Below are positions 1-10,339 of a stretch of DNA of 25,440 bases, piece after piece. Origin of the DNA: Setaria digitata (taxonomy: Eukaryota; Nematoda; Chromadorea; Rhabditida; Setariidae); NCBI GenBank assembly GCA_003640385.1, contig RCAB01000701.1, forward strand, positions 1-25,440, given 5' to 3'. The first letter of the stretch is position 1; every line of letters begins with the position of its first letter. The notes beneath the pieces are model-generated. The model searched no databases. It was not told where the DNA came from and worked only from the letters and a program-made list of their open reading frames with translations. A program made the position numbers and the translations under genes.

Positions 1-244
1 GCTCAACATGACTTTGATAAGTCATCTTGAAACCTGCAACGAAAACTTTAAGACTCATTTCTACACGTCTCTATATGACCTTAGAATATGCATAAAATAA
101 GTGTAATTTAAGAGAAAAGGAACCTTCGAAACAGCTTTAATAAATGGTCATCGTCAACCATAAATAATTTTCTACTAGTTTCCCTGATTACGCCTCGCCC
201 AGTATCGTCTGTTAATAAATTAGCATGACTTCGAAGGTCTTTAC
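1..244. other. Left-edge stretch, no firm gene
   Basis: This stretch follows the last candidate exon of gene C on the minus strand. There is an acceptor-like TTGCAG on the minus strand at about position 38, but the frame needed from the exon at 245-288 (phase 0) meets a stop four codons later. Either the next exon lies off the window or this acceptor is not used. Nothing else is recognised. Confidence 0.4.
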
Positions 245-1228
245 GTGTGTGCGCCTTCGATATTCTGAAGGTAATTTTGATTCAGACACTGATGACAACA
301 TTAGAAAAAAATGGACTACAATCACCGGTCCAGGTGAACTTATCTCCGTGTTTCTAGGGATTACTAAATTACATTATTACAAATTAATTCGTTTTATTGA
401 TTCAGTATGCCTTGACCGTAGAATAATGAAACATAATAAACAATACCCTGCATAGATACCGACTGAAGAAATTGCTTCTGTCCCATTTTCACAGGATGAT
501 GTTTGATCATTCACTGTTATTTGGCTCACGCCAGCAGAATCATTAAGTGATTCTTCTGAATCTTTTGAAGCAGAAGAGACTTTCCCGACTCTCTTAAAAA
601 ATATATATATATATATATATAAATGGACGAATCTCTTTATTTGATTTTGATATTGAAGTCATCATGAAAGACTATCAGTTAGGTTTTAGCTAGGCTGCTC
701 AGTAACACTCTTTTTAGAAACTACACCTTCCACTTACTAAAAAAATTATCCTCTTGCATAACTAAGCAGTGCAAAGAGTATCAAGGAAATTTCAGACACT
801 GAAGAAGCAAATTAAGCGAAAAGCATGCAAAGAAAGTGGTAAAGATTTAAAAAATAAGAAAAGGTAAATGTAAGAGAAAAGCACGCAAAATAAATGCTAT
901 AAAGTAAAATAAAAAAGACACTGACCATTTCAGTGGTAACTTCCATTGGAACAGATGACTGTTTAATGTGTGCTCTCTCCTCCGATAGCAAACCATCCGC
1001 ATCCGGTACTTCGGTGAGATCCGATACAAATAAAATAGAAACCGATAAAAGACATTATCAGCATAAAAAGATTTTCAATAAACAAGTGTGATATTTCAAC
1101 AGAATATAATGCCATATAATAAATGAGAAAAAAGAATTTTAAAAAGTACAAGACTGAGATTCATCCGTTATGAAGGCAGAGCAATCCTGGTTTCGTCGTA
1201 TAATTGACCATTCATCATCTGTTGGCGT
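245..1228 (-). CDS. Candidate 3' exons of gene C (disordered tail), probably running off the left edge
   Basis: Four small minus-strand open stretches can be joined with matching phase to each other and to the last exon of gene C: 1228-1150, 1008-926, 592-460 and 288-245. The peptide is acidic and rich in Ser, Thr, Glu and Asp (for example TPTDDEWSIIRRNQ, then PDADGLLSEERAHIKQ, then DSEESLNDSAGVSQ), as in a disordered regulatory tail. No domain is recognised. Joining to gene C needs a weak donor (GTCAAT) at 1549, just before the in-frame stop at 1543-1541; if it is not used, gene C ends there and these exons belong to another transcript. Other weak sites are donor GTACTT at 1149 and acceptor CCGAAG at 1009. 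Phase agreement over four junctions is the main support, but I chose the sites with that in view. Confidence 0.4.
601..620. repeat. (AT)10 microsatellite
   Basis: Ten uninterrupted AT units lie eight bases from the acceptor of the candidate exon 592-460, inside the proposed preceding intron. Length polymorphism here could affect that splice site. Confidence 0.9.
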
Positions 1229-1540
1229 CTAAAAATCCTTTACAATAGAATTCCTGATCACTAAAATATTACTAAAATTCAATGCTATCCTTTTAAATAT
1301 TCTTCCTAGTAGTAGAGAAAACGACTTCATCGATCCAATGCCTAACAACCCTCAGTCAAACAAATGAATTCAATGTTCACAATAACCCATATAACACGAA
1401 ATTAAAAAGAAATTCTGCAAGCCAAATATAAAGAAACAAAGTGGTCACATATAACCACCATACAAAAACATCACACTTTTGTGTTACAGATACATCTAAT
1501 CGAAGATTTTGAGGAGTGCTTAAAATATGAAAAAATAAAA

Positions 1541-2800
1541 TCAATTGACTTGAGCGCCAAATCGTTCTGAAATAACTGAACTTGAACAGGAATCTGGACG
1601 TTTTATCTGCTCATTCAATCTCTTTCGTAATTTTTCTGAAATTTAGCGACAATTTGATTCGCTTAGATTTCCAGGAACAAAAAAAGACGAGATTTAAATC
1701 TGGATTTGCACACTCGAAGGAATGAGAGAAATAAGGTTTTCAAAAATTTTTAAAAATTCTTCAAGGAGATTCAAAAGAAAAGTGCCTAAATAAACTGTTA
1801 CTAACCTTCGTAACTTACTAGTGTTTCACCATAAGGCCTTCCATAGAGACTCCTTTCCTGAAAATAAATTTTCTCCCATATGAAATTACATACAACTGTT
1901 TCATTTGGTAAAAATGAACAGAAATAAAAAATATGCGGAAACACAAAAAAAAAAGAAACTTACACTATCATTCCGTGACCTACACCTAACCTTCTTCCAT
2001 TGCGGACGCTGTCTAGCAAGTTGTGAAGCCTTCCTAGCTTCTTCTAGCAAAGCTCTTAAATGGCCCTAAAAAAAGAATTCATTGTCTAAAATAAATAACT
2101 GCAATTATAACATCATTATCTCTCAATTCATTCTTATTTGTTTTGCAAAACCTCATATCGGGAAGAGATAGTTAAGGACATAATAGCCAGCTACTGTGAG
2201 AAATATAAATAAGCTTAAAATTAAGACTATGGAAATTATTTCCTCAAAATACGTAAAATATGATAAAACTTTATGGAATGAAGAATCTTCCAAATCTAAA
2301 TATCTCAATACAATTCGGTAATAATCGGCTCGGTTGCAAAATAAATGTCGTCAAAAATCTTTCTGGATTTTTCGTAATTTTTTAAGCACTGCAGTGCAAC
2401 AGAATAATAAAAATAAATGAATTAATTTTACCCTTGACCAGGCTTCGAAGGGTGTAAGCATTTCATTGATCACTTCCTGACGATTTTCTCGATCCACTTG
2501 CATAGCTCTCAGCTGTGACAGAGTTATCGGTTTACATTCAGGATAATGTGATGGAAATGGTTCACCAACGATGTTGTCATGAACCATTTTGATGATTGGT
2601 GATGGATGAGCATCCTGAACTTCACGTCGTGATAGGTGGTCACAAGTTGAACAACGGTAGTAACTGTAGTAATTACGCGTCGTTGATCGACGGTAAATTC
2701 GTACGCAGTTACTTTGTGGCTCCTTGATTGCTATATTGTTCAAGTTGCCACGCAAATTCCGTATTACTTCATAAAGTCCTGGTCCAAACCTGAACGACAT
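1541..2800 (-). CDS. Gene C: CCHC zinc-binding (FLYWCH-like) protein
   Basis: Exons by splice consensus and phase: 2800-2432, 2065-1964, 1857-1806 and 1635-1541 (or to 1550 if spliced on). If it stops at 1543-1541 the protein is 205 aa; with the candidate tail it is about 316 aa. Residues about 31-90 form a basic, aromatic stretch with C50-x2-C53 and H85-x3-C89 (YYRCSTC, then HYPECKP). This CCHC spacing is seen in nematode FLYWCH/MULE-related zinc proteins, so nucleic-acid binding is likely, but this is inference from pattern. It is followed by a helical region (QVDRENRQEV, then LLEEARKASQLARQRPQW) typical of the segment after such domains. The ATG at 2800 has an in-frame TGA six bases upstream, so the exon either starts there or is entered by a splice after that stop (TTCAG ending at 2790, phase 2). 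The second option would make it part of gene B or a larger gene. Confidence 0.6.
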
Positions 2801-3029
2801 AGCTCACTCCATTCGCTTTTCATTTAAAAACAATAAAGTCATCTAAAACTAAGGAAGTAAAGTTTTTAACGGCTTGAAGTCATATTTATTACAATCGTCA
2901 GATATGAGAAAGGAAACTTTGGAAAAAAAAACTTGAAAAACTGCAAAAAATTGGGGCAAGGAGCCACAGTGAATGGTAATTCACCTTTTAGTAGTCAACT
3001 ACAACTCTCTTTTCTTGTAAATTTCAATT

Positions 3030-3864
3030 TCAAAAGTCGGCATAAGAAAAATTAGGAAAGAAAACTAGCTTATTTGCAGCAAGTTTATGTTTTTCCACGG
3101 TATTTATGCCACTCTCACTATCATCTTCACGTTCTTGCTCATTATTTAATTTTTTTGATTGCTGGAATCCTGAACAGTGTAAAACACGATTCTGTATTGA
3201 TGCTATCGTTATTTCATGGCCAAGAATAACTGATATCTGATCAGCTGCCTCATTGAGTGGCAATTCACCATTCAGCAATTCAGTCATAACCTTATTCACT
3301 TCTGGTCTTTTCCACTCCTCACTAAAACAAACACAAGATATTATGATTTAAAGTAGATTTAAAAGACGAGATCAAACATAGCCATATACTGCAGAACATA
3401 AAAAAGCCAAATTTGGTTCGCTAAAATGGTCAGCATACATCCTGTAATCTTAGATTAAGATTTGCTGACATATTTGAAACTGAAGAATTAGTTTACAAAA
3501 ATTTCACAGCATACTTGAGTAAATTCATTTGTGTTTCATACTCATGCTCGTCATCTTGCCAGGTGGTGGTTCCAAGTTCCTGGGAATCTTGGAAACTCGA
3601 AATTTTCCCATCTACTGGATTGTTTGCTGCACCTGCATCTGTTAATTTTGAACAAACCGCTTGACTCTCAGCGATCGCATCAGCAGTTACTGTTCTTGTA
3701 CCGCCAAATATCTGTCCTGCATCCTGTGCTGTTTGTTGCCGCATATCGCCTACATTTTCTTGCTGCAAACAATCTGGCGATAATCGTTGAGTCGTTTGAA
3801 TTCCTGCATGCTGCACGCCATCTGCATTCATCCCTTGTACTATATGTACATTTTTTATGTCCAT
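3030..3864 (-). CDS. Gene B: unrecognised protein with charged C-terminal region
   Basis: Exon 1 is 3864-3515 (116 codons plus two bases, donor AA|GTATGC). Exon 2 is 3321-3030, entered at TTTTAG|TGAGG in matching phase, giving 213 aa if the stop at 3030 is used. The start is convincing: ATG lies two bases after an ATTTTCAG acceptor, the usual layout of a trans-spliced nematode mRNA. The N-terminal part is Gln/Ala/Thr-rich and looks disordered. The exon 2 peptide contains a probable helical domain (ELPLNEAADQISVILGHE, then ITIASIQNRVL) followed by a charged Lys/Glu/Asp-rich stretch. I do not recognise the family. Exon 2 could instead splice at GTGAGA (about 3121) or GTTTTC (about 3049) into gene C, but neither phase fits the best acceptor there. 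Confidence 0.55.
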
Positions 3865-3866
3865 TC

Positions 3867-3873
3867 CTGAAAA
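3867..3873 (-). promoter_or_regulatory. Probable spliced-leader trans-splice acceptor of gene B
   Basis: On the minus strand TTTTCAG is followed after two bases by the ATG of gene B, with no upstream exon needed. It matches the nematode acceptor consensus. The leader RNA gene itself is not in the window. Confidence 0.6.
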
Positions 3874-4735
3874 TCTGTAAGAGAAGATCTGCCATGTTCC
3901 TCAAAATTCCCCACATATTAGCATAAAGATACCAACAATTATGAGCAGTAAGTGAACATTCGCAGCACTGCAGAATGAAATGCTCCAGAAAAAATCACAG
4001 AACTTGATAGTTAAAATAATAAACATTTAATCGATAAAACTCACAAGACATTTCGTAACTTCCGGGAAGGATTTGAACAAAGCTGCTGCCCACCCGCAAA
4101 CCTACCTGCTTTATTATGCACTTCTCCTCAAACACTTCGATCTCGATATTGAAACGTGTCCCCAAATCTCTCTGATAAAGAAAAGTTTATTCCTTCTTTT
4201 CTCCCTGTTTACAAGTTTACACTTCATGAATCTCCTCCCAAGAAATTGCTTAAGTTTAGGCTTAAACTGAATCCATATTCAAGTAAATCAACGTCTTGAC
4301 AAGCAAACAAACAACTTTACTGATGAATTTGCATGCCGCTGTTTGTACATACAATAATAAAAATTTCAGTCACAAACAATTATGAACAGTCAGGGAAAAT
4401 CGAACTTCTTACAAAACAAATAATGACAATAATAAAATAATAATATAAAAAATGATAATATCAATTGGAAACGACTTAAAAAATTCCCTTTATATTCAAT
4501 TCATAACATGAAAACTAAAAAATGAGTGAATAAGTTGAGAGTGATAGGAGAGATCAAATCAAATCTAAATCCACTTCCTCAAAATAATTAAAAATTTTAT
4601 CTTGAAAAAATCTTCTGAACCATAAGCATATCTGTCTGGTCTGCAGTTCATACCAGGATTTTATTGCTTTCTCCTATTTTCTTTTCAGTAATAAGCACTT
4701 AGCAATACGATTTTGAAAGTTCCCATGTTCAGCAG
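3874..4735. other. Spacer between gene A and gene B
   Basis: About 860 bp of A/T-rich DNA holding the 3' UTR of gene A at its right end. No exon-like open frame on either strand is convincing. If A, B and C are co-transcribed, this would be the longest internal spacer. Confidence 0.5.
4660..4665 (-). terminator. Polyadenylation signal AATAAA of gene A
   Basis: A canonical AATAAA on the minus strand lies 70 bases past the gene A stop codon. Confidence 0.65.
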
Positions 4736-7700
4736 TTAATCCATTTTCTGCCCAAACCATACAGTTTGCTCACATTTAGTGCACTGATACGCAACCGTTG
4801 GCATTGGTGAATCAGCATACAACGTCACCTGCTTCAATTTTTCACCGCATCCGGAGCATCTTAATCACAGTTATTTGGATATTATGAGTGAAAAGCGAAA
4901 TGCATATATATCGGCAAAAAATTTGAATATAATCATCCTTAGCGACTTTACTCGACCAAAAATCGATTTTCAACTCATTAAGACTGAAAGTACTGAACCT
5001 CTTAAAAAGCTGGAGGAGTTGCTCTGCTTCAACCATAAAATACTTTCTGTCTGTTTCAATAACATATTCACGCCCATCTTCTACATATCTTCGTTTAACT
5101 GAACCACCTTCGACCAATTTTTCTTTATACACAGCAGTTTTTGTTGCATTAGGCCTCAAAAAAGAAAAAGATTTCCGCGTAGCTCATCAATGCTCAAATT
5201 TCCTCATTAAAATCAAGCATTCAATGAAATACGCAACTAAACAGAAGGCAAAGACAATTAACACGCACGGTGCTGAAGGAAAGGCCTCGATTTAACTTGA
5301 AATAGACTATATGAAACTTTCAACTAAACATCCAATTCAACATTCTGTGATCTCGGGCCAAACTAAGAGAGCCGGAATAAGGAAATGTAATTAAACTTTC
5401 TCATGACAACTATAAATATTCTAAGTTTTGAATACCAAGTCTCCCTCCGCTCACAATGCCTTCTTGAATAATACGAGGTTTTCTTTCATCTCCGTTTGTC
5501 AGAGAAACCTCTTCAGCTTCTATATTCTCCACAAACAGAAAAATCCACATAGAATTTATATTTGCTCTTCATCTTGTACAGTTAGTACAAAGTGGACACA
5601 AAATCTATTTCAATAGGAAAGACCGAAGTGAAGTGTATTTTACCTGTCCACGCTATCATCCAAACTTTCTTCTGAAATTAATCTTTCTTCGCCAGCTGCT
5701 GATTGTGCAATGTTTGCCATATTTTCAGCAACAATAAAATCATCTTCATAATATGCTTCTTCTGGGTTACCATACGAGTCATCATAATCAAGCACCTGAA
5801 ATATTAGTGAAGCACCGGAATCACATTACAGTAAGACCCGAAGAAACAGTTTTTAACTATGATATAAAAAAATTAGAACTACAAATGCAACCTTCTTAAT
5901 GAAATAGATAATATAACTAATCAAGACTGCCAATAAGTAGGCCGGAATGCACAATCAAACTTCATAGATGTAGAAATCCCGTGTTGTACGCGGCATGAAA
6001 AGATAGGGCCATATAGTATTTTGCGAGGCATTCAAGGGCAACAGTAGTTATAATATAGAAGTCGCAACTAGTTGTTAAAGCAAGATAAATTTACTTGTTC
6101 TCTTTCCATCCATTCCGCAAGATGTGATCTATTGTAGGCAGGCTGAGAAGGTCTGACGCGAAAATACTGGGGCAGCAACATCTGCGTATCAATCCTCCCT
6201 TCAGTAGCACCTATAAGTTTTAAAATGCTTCATAATCATTTATCTGCTTTTTATTAATGCAAACAATTCATGAATGACATATTTATCTTGTTTCAACCGA
6301 AACGATGTTTCCCTGAGAAAAATAATCAGTGATCTCAAGAGATAAATCCCCAAAATATTGCAAAACTCTAATAACTAACTAATGGAAGAATAGTTTTTTA
6401 ATTAGAAAAAAAAAACATCACAGGTAATTTTGGAATTTTCTTACCCAGTTCATCCGTGTCATTTTCGATGTCAATATCTTCATTTGTCACTTCATCCGCA
6501 ATCAGTACATCATTTCCAGACTTGTCGTGCTGGAATTTATCTTCCACTTTATTCATACAATACCTTATAAAAAATTAACAGTCACCCAAACTACTAACTA
6601 AGAAAACTATGAAAAACAACAAATTTGATTACAACATTTGGAAATATCCAATGAAAATGACCTATGGATTAAGATATATTTGAGACCTATGATATCATCC
6701 ACCTACTGTCGCTTTTGGATCTGCAAATTTTTCCTAAAATTTAGAGGCTCGCAAAATATACCTTCCAGGATGGAAGAAGTACCCCGAGCTCATTGTCAGG
6801 TGAGTATCCGGCATATTCACTCCCATTTAAACTTCGTGAAAATTTCCACGTTCGATTGTATGGACGGTCTGAAAAATTTTACAATGGCTTTCACTATACT
6901 TAATTTTAATCTCAAGCAAAAAATTCCAATTTTAAACGAATGACATTAAATTCGTAATTCATTATTACAGCGTATTAGGCAAGTCCCGATGTATTTATTT
7001 TTGCTTAGAAAATGGAAAAATGACGTGGTAAGAAATAGTCATACCAGCAACTGCATAATCATCTTCGCTTCCATCCCAATTGCCCTGAAATCCACGGTTA
7101 TAAATTATTTCCAAATTGGAAATTACTGTATCCACTTTAAATATCCTTTCGTGTTCTTAGCAACTATAACCGTAATTGTGATTAAATAATCATAACTATT
7201 TCTTTTTCTCTTCTGAGACCTATGAAGAATTATTTAATAGCTCAAAACCAAATCAGAGACAGGGCGGAGATTCCTTCTAGTTCAATTTCCATTCATTAAT
7301 CACTTACTTTTAACACTTATTACTGCTACAGAATCCTTGAAAAAGAACATCCAGTGAATTAAGGATTCAAAATTCTTAAAAATCAACACTGCAACATACT
7401 GTGTAAATATCTCCATACCGTCCGCCTTTACGCCATGGGACATTATTGGATGCGACATATCGCATACGTGTGATACGACAACGTGGACACTGCTTAATGA
7501 ATTGTTCGACATCACTTGTAATTGAATTCCAATAAAATTTTGTAGAAACCATTTTACGTGTAGCATTTAGCCCACCATGATTTGATTCCAAATGAGCCTA
7601 AAATGGCGAAAATTTCGGCGAACATTTGTATTCATGACGATGAAAGTACTGGAATCGAAAAATCGCAGATTTTTCGAAATCGAGATCTTCAATTACTTTA

Positions 7701-9101
7701 ACTTTAATCTAAGAATTCATAAATAGTATTATGGGATTAATTTTACCGACAATTCCACATTTTATGGTGAGAAGTTATCGATAATTTGTGGAAAAAGCAG
7801 ATCACATACTTGAGTAAGGATTTTTTCAACTTCATTTTTTTTCACAACAAATTGCCCCACTGTTGAATGATCTGGTTTGAATCCTAAAACCATGAAAAAA
7901 ACCTAACTTTAAAACACAATGTCCACAATAACCAGAAAAAGATCATTTGATAATTCAAACATTTAGAGGAGAATTTCTCCAGAATTATTCACAGGGTGAT
8001 AATCTCCAAACAACATGATAGACGATATTCATCTAGTCATTTAAAAAGAATTTTATCCAGTCAACAACACTTCCTCACTATCTTCCAGCGTCTTCTCCCA
8101 AAAATACCCCGCGAGAATTAAACGAATTAAGTAATGAAACCAGGATATTTATTTACCGATATAAATAAGTTGATCGGTCCCTTCAATTAACTGAAATCTT
8201 TTAGCTTTTCGTTTGAAGCAATCTATACGATGCTTCAGATGACCCTGAAGACGTTTCGGAATTTCTTTGTTACGATGATAACGAACTAACTCCTCATAAG
8301 CCTCATTCGTGAATCCACCATATACGCATCTGCAAACCGAAACATTTATAGAGCACAACTAATAATGCTTTATCACTCTTAATGTGATCCGTCATCATAG
8401 GTACATCAATCAGAATATTTTTACAATGAAATTTTTAAAGAATTACGATTTAATATTTAATTATTCCGCTTGATTTTATCACTCATATCCAGAAGTCACT
8501 TCAGTTGGTAAAAGGAAAAAATGGCTTCTTGTTGACAAAAGGTTACCTACTTATAATATGTTCTACTTTGAACCTAATTGAAATCTCTATTACTTTAATT
8601 CCTCCCTATGCATAATCATCTTGTATTTGATAAACTAAATGTAAAAACCATAAAAGAGGCTGCATATGGAATGCACCGAGCGCAGATGACGCTATCTAAA
8701 CAAGTCCTATAGTATTTCTTGCTTACCACAGCTATCAATGAGGTTTGCTTTAAATTGAACTACAGCAATATCATATTTCTGATTATTTTTCATTTTAGCA
8801 TGGCTTACAATAAGCTTTAATATTTTGTCAACTCAGTGTTACTCAAAGTACAATCAGAGAAAATACAAAGTACACAGTATTACTCATTAGCATGCTGCTG
8901 ATCACACTTCTTCATATGCATTATGCCAGCCATTACACCTTAAAAAATATGTAATTTTTCACACAATTATGGCAAAAGTTTAAAATATTCCGTAAAAATA
9001 GACTTTTTTTCATCCGAATTCGAATCCGTCATTAATGCCACCTCCAAATCATCCGTTTCTTTCTCGAACTTTGAGTTTATCGTGCCACCATCATCACTCA
9101 T
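4736..9101 (-). CDS. Gene A: integrase-type HHCC zinc-binding protein with C-terminal zinc ribbon
   Basis: Eleven exons with agreeing phase: 9101-9004, 8329-8157, 7883-7810, 7597-7400, 7084-7045, 6868-6762, 6529-6445, 6210-6095, 5795-5644, 5154-4999 and 4859-4736, giving 440 aa. The exon 8329-8157 (AYEELVRYHRNKEIPKRL) and the next two carry the H2C2 zinc-binding domain of retroelement integrases: H-x4-H (AHLESNH), GGLNATRKMVSTKFYW, then C-x2-C (CPRC) 29 residues after the second His. The vertebrate GIN1 and KRBA2 proteins carry the same domain. No DDE catalytic core follows. Instead there is an acidic disordered region and a C-terminal C-x2-C...C-x2-C ribbon (CSGCG, then CTKCE). I infer a domesticated, non-catalytic nucleic-acid- or protein-binding role. 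The middle and 3' exons are firm. Exon 1 (MSDDGGTINSKFEKETDD) rests on a weak donor (GTCTAT), and the 6529 acceptor (TTCCAG) is the least certain internal one. Introns over 300 bp (8330-9003, 5155-5643, 7085-7399) hold nothing recognised. Confidence 0.8.
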
Positions 9102-9115
9102 TGTTCAACAAACTC

Positions 9116-9124
9116 CTGCAGCAG
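9116..9124 (-). promoter_or_regulatory. Possible trans-splice acceptor of gene A
   Basis: CTGCTGCAG on the minus strand lies 14 bases before the proposed ATG of gene A. It has a poorer pyrimidine tract than the other acceptors here, so this is tentative. Confidence 0.25.
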
Positions 9125-9639
9125 CCTGATTTTATTTATGGCATCTACATACATGAAATTACACAAATCACTTTACGTGATATTTACGTAAAATATAAAA
9201 AAGTGATAAGTATACACTTTCCTATTTCATTCCTTTTTTCTTGTATGTGGAAATCAATTAAGAATGTGAAAATGACCTCTTAACGGCGTACAATTAAGAA
9301 AGAAATTTCTTAAATTAACAATACGCCTGCTTGCATCAAAGTCATGAATGTCCCTATAATTTCGTTCGTACTACCGTGTCACAAACGCTTCACCTAACAA
9401 TGTCACAATCATTTACTTCTTTAACAGTGAAAGTCGTTAGAGCAGGATATAAAAGTCTAGTTCTAATAATATTCCAAATGTATTTGGGTGACATTATTAC
9501 AAACATTTAATCAAGGTTACTGCACGTATTTAGATTGTGGTTTCGCGTATAATACCTACATTTTGCGGTAGATTTTACTTATCATCTTCATTTTAGCAAA
9601 TTCATGATAACAAAAAATGACTACCTTTGTGGTACCTAT
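9125..9639. other. Upstream spacer of gene A, nothing recognised
   Basis: A/T-rich sequence with no supported open frame and no clear TATA box or repeat. It lies between the gene A start and the GC-richer dyad block and may contain the gene A promoter. Confidence 0.4.
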
Positions 9640-10070
9640 CCGGATTTCCCACATGTGACGCCACTTTGGATTTCTTCGAAGTGCTTTTGCCACACGTCAG
9701 GTTACAGAATTCCTGACGTGGGAAACCGTACATATCTGGTGTAAATCATTGCCCAGACGCTTGAAACCTGCCCTCATGAATGGCGTCCCCCATTACAACT
9801 TGCATATTTCCAATGGGGAATGGAGAATTTTTAACGGGTTAAATCCCACGATGGCATCATTAAATCAGGATTGTGGCCCGCGGGAAATCCAGCTGCTCAG
9901 AAATCACTCGTTCGTTCGTTAGGACTTCTGAACAGTGCTTTTGGTACCATTTGCTTAGATTACCTCACGTAGAATACGTGGACGTGCGCAAAAATCACTT
10001 CCAAAATAAAAGGCTCTTCAGTACGGAGCGATTTCGAAGCGAAAATCGATCATTTCACCACGTGCGAGTA
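9640..10070. promoter_or_regulatory. Dyad-rich, GC-richer block; candidate promoter or enhancer
   Basis: This block is visibly richer in G and C than its surroundings and packed with short inverted repeats and basic-region (bZIP/bHLH) cores. CACATGTG is at 9650-9657 and TGACG at 9656-9660. TTTCCCAC (9645-9652) faces GTGGGAAA (9718-9725). CACGTCAGG faces CCTGACGTG. CCCCATT (9788-9794) faces AATGGGG (9812-9818). CACGT (9966-9970) faces ACGTG (9976-9980), and CACGTG is at 10059-10064. It lies upstream of gene A (minus) and of the plus-strand sperm gene, but its target is unknown. A degraded mobile element is another possibility. Confidence 0.4.
9693..9720. repeat. 9-bp perfect inverted repeat with CRE-like half sites
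   Basis: CACGTCAGG (9693-9701) and CCTGACGTG (9712-9720) are exact reverse complements separated by 10 bases. Each arm contains the ATF/CREB-type core TGACGT in opposite orientation. Confidence 0.85.
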
Positions 10071-10339
10071 AGTTGCTAGCTTGAAGGACGCAGTGAAATT
10101 TCTTGTCCGGATCTCTTTTTTTTGGTTATTTTCGAGAATAATGTCGAGTTCCGCTGTAATTCTGAATGACGCTTTCTTACCAGGCTGATAAACGCTTGAG
10201 CAACAATTCGCGTGTAGGACACTTCTGGCGTATGTCTCAAGTCTTTATAGACACTACGTGAGACAAACAATCGGAATGTAGTTGTTCATTTTGAAAGAAA
10301 ACGTACCAGAGGAGGTACGAAACGCTTCGGTCCTTCAGT

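Noticed and set aside
225..455. 76-aa plus-strand open frame
   Set aside because: Opposite strand to the candidate gene C exons, with no recognised domain or splice context. Kept out as a probable shadow.
847..1151. Two longer open frames on the minus strand in other frames over the candidate exon 1008-926
   Set aside because: Hydrophobic or basic noise lacking proper starts. The shorter frame PDADGLLSEERAHIKQ is more protein-like and fits the neighbouring phases.
7300..7591. Complete retrotransposon with integrase catalytic core
   Set aside because: Only the HHCC domain is present. No DDE core, reverse transcriptase or LTR is visible within the gene or its flanks.
9873..10079. 68-aa plus-strand open frame in the dyad block
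   Set aside because: It starts at a non-ATG codon, has no family resemblance and lies in the block best explained as regulatory DNA.
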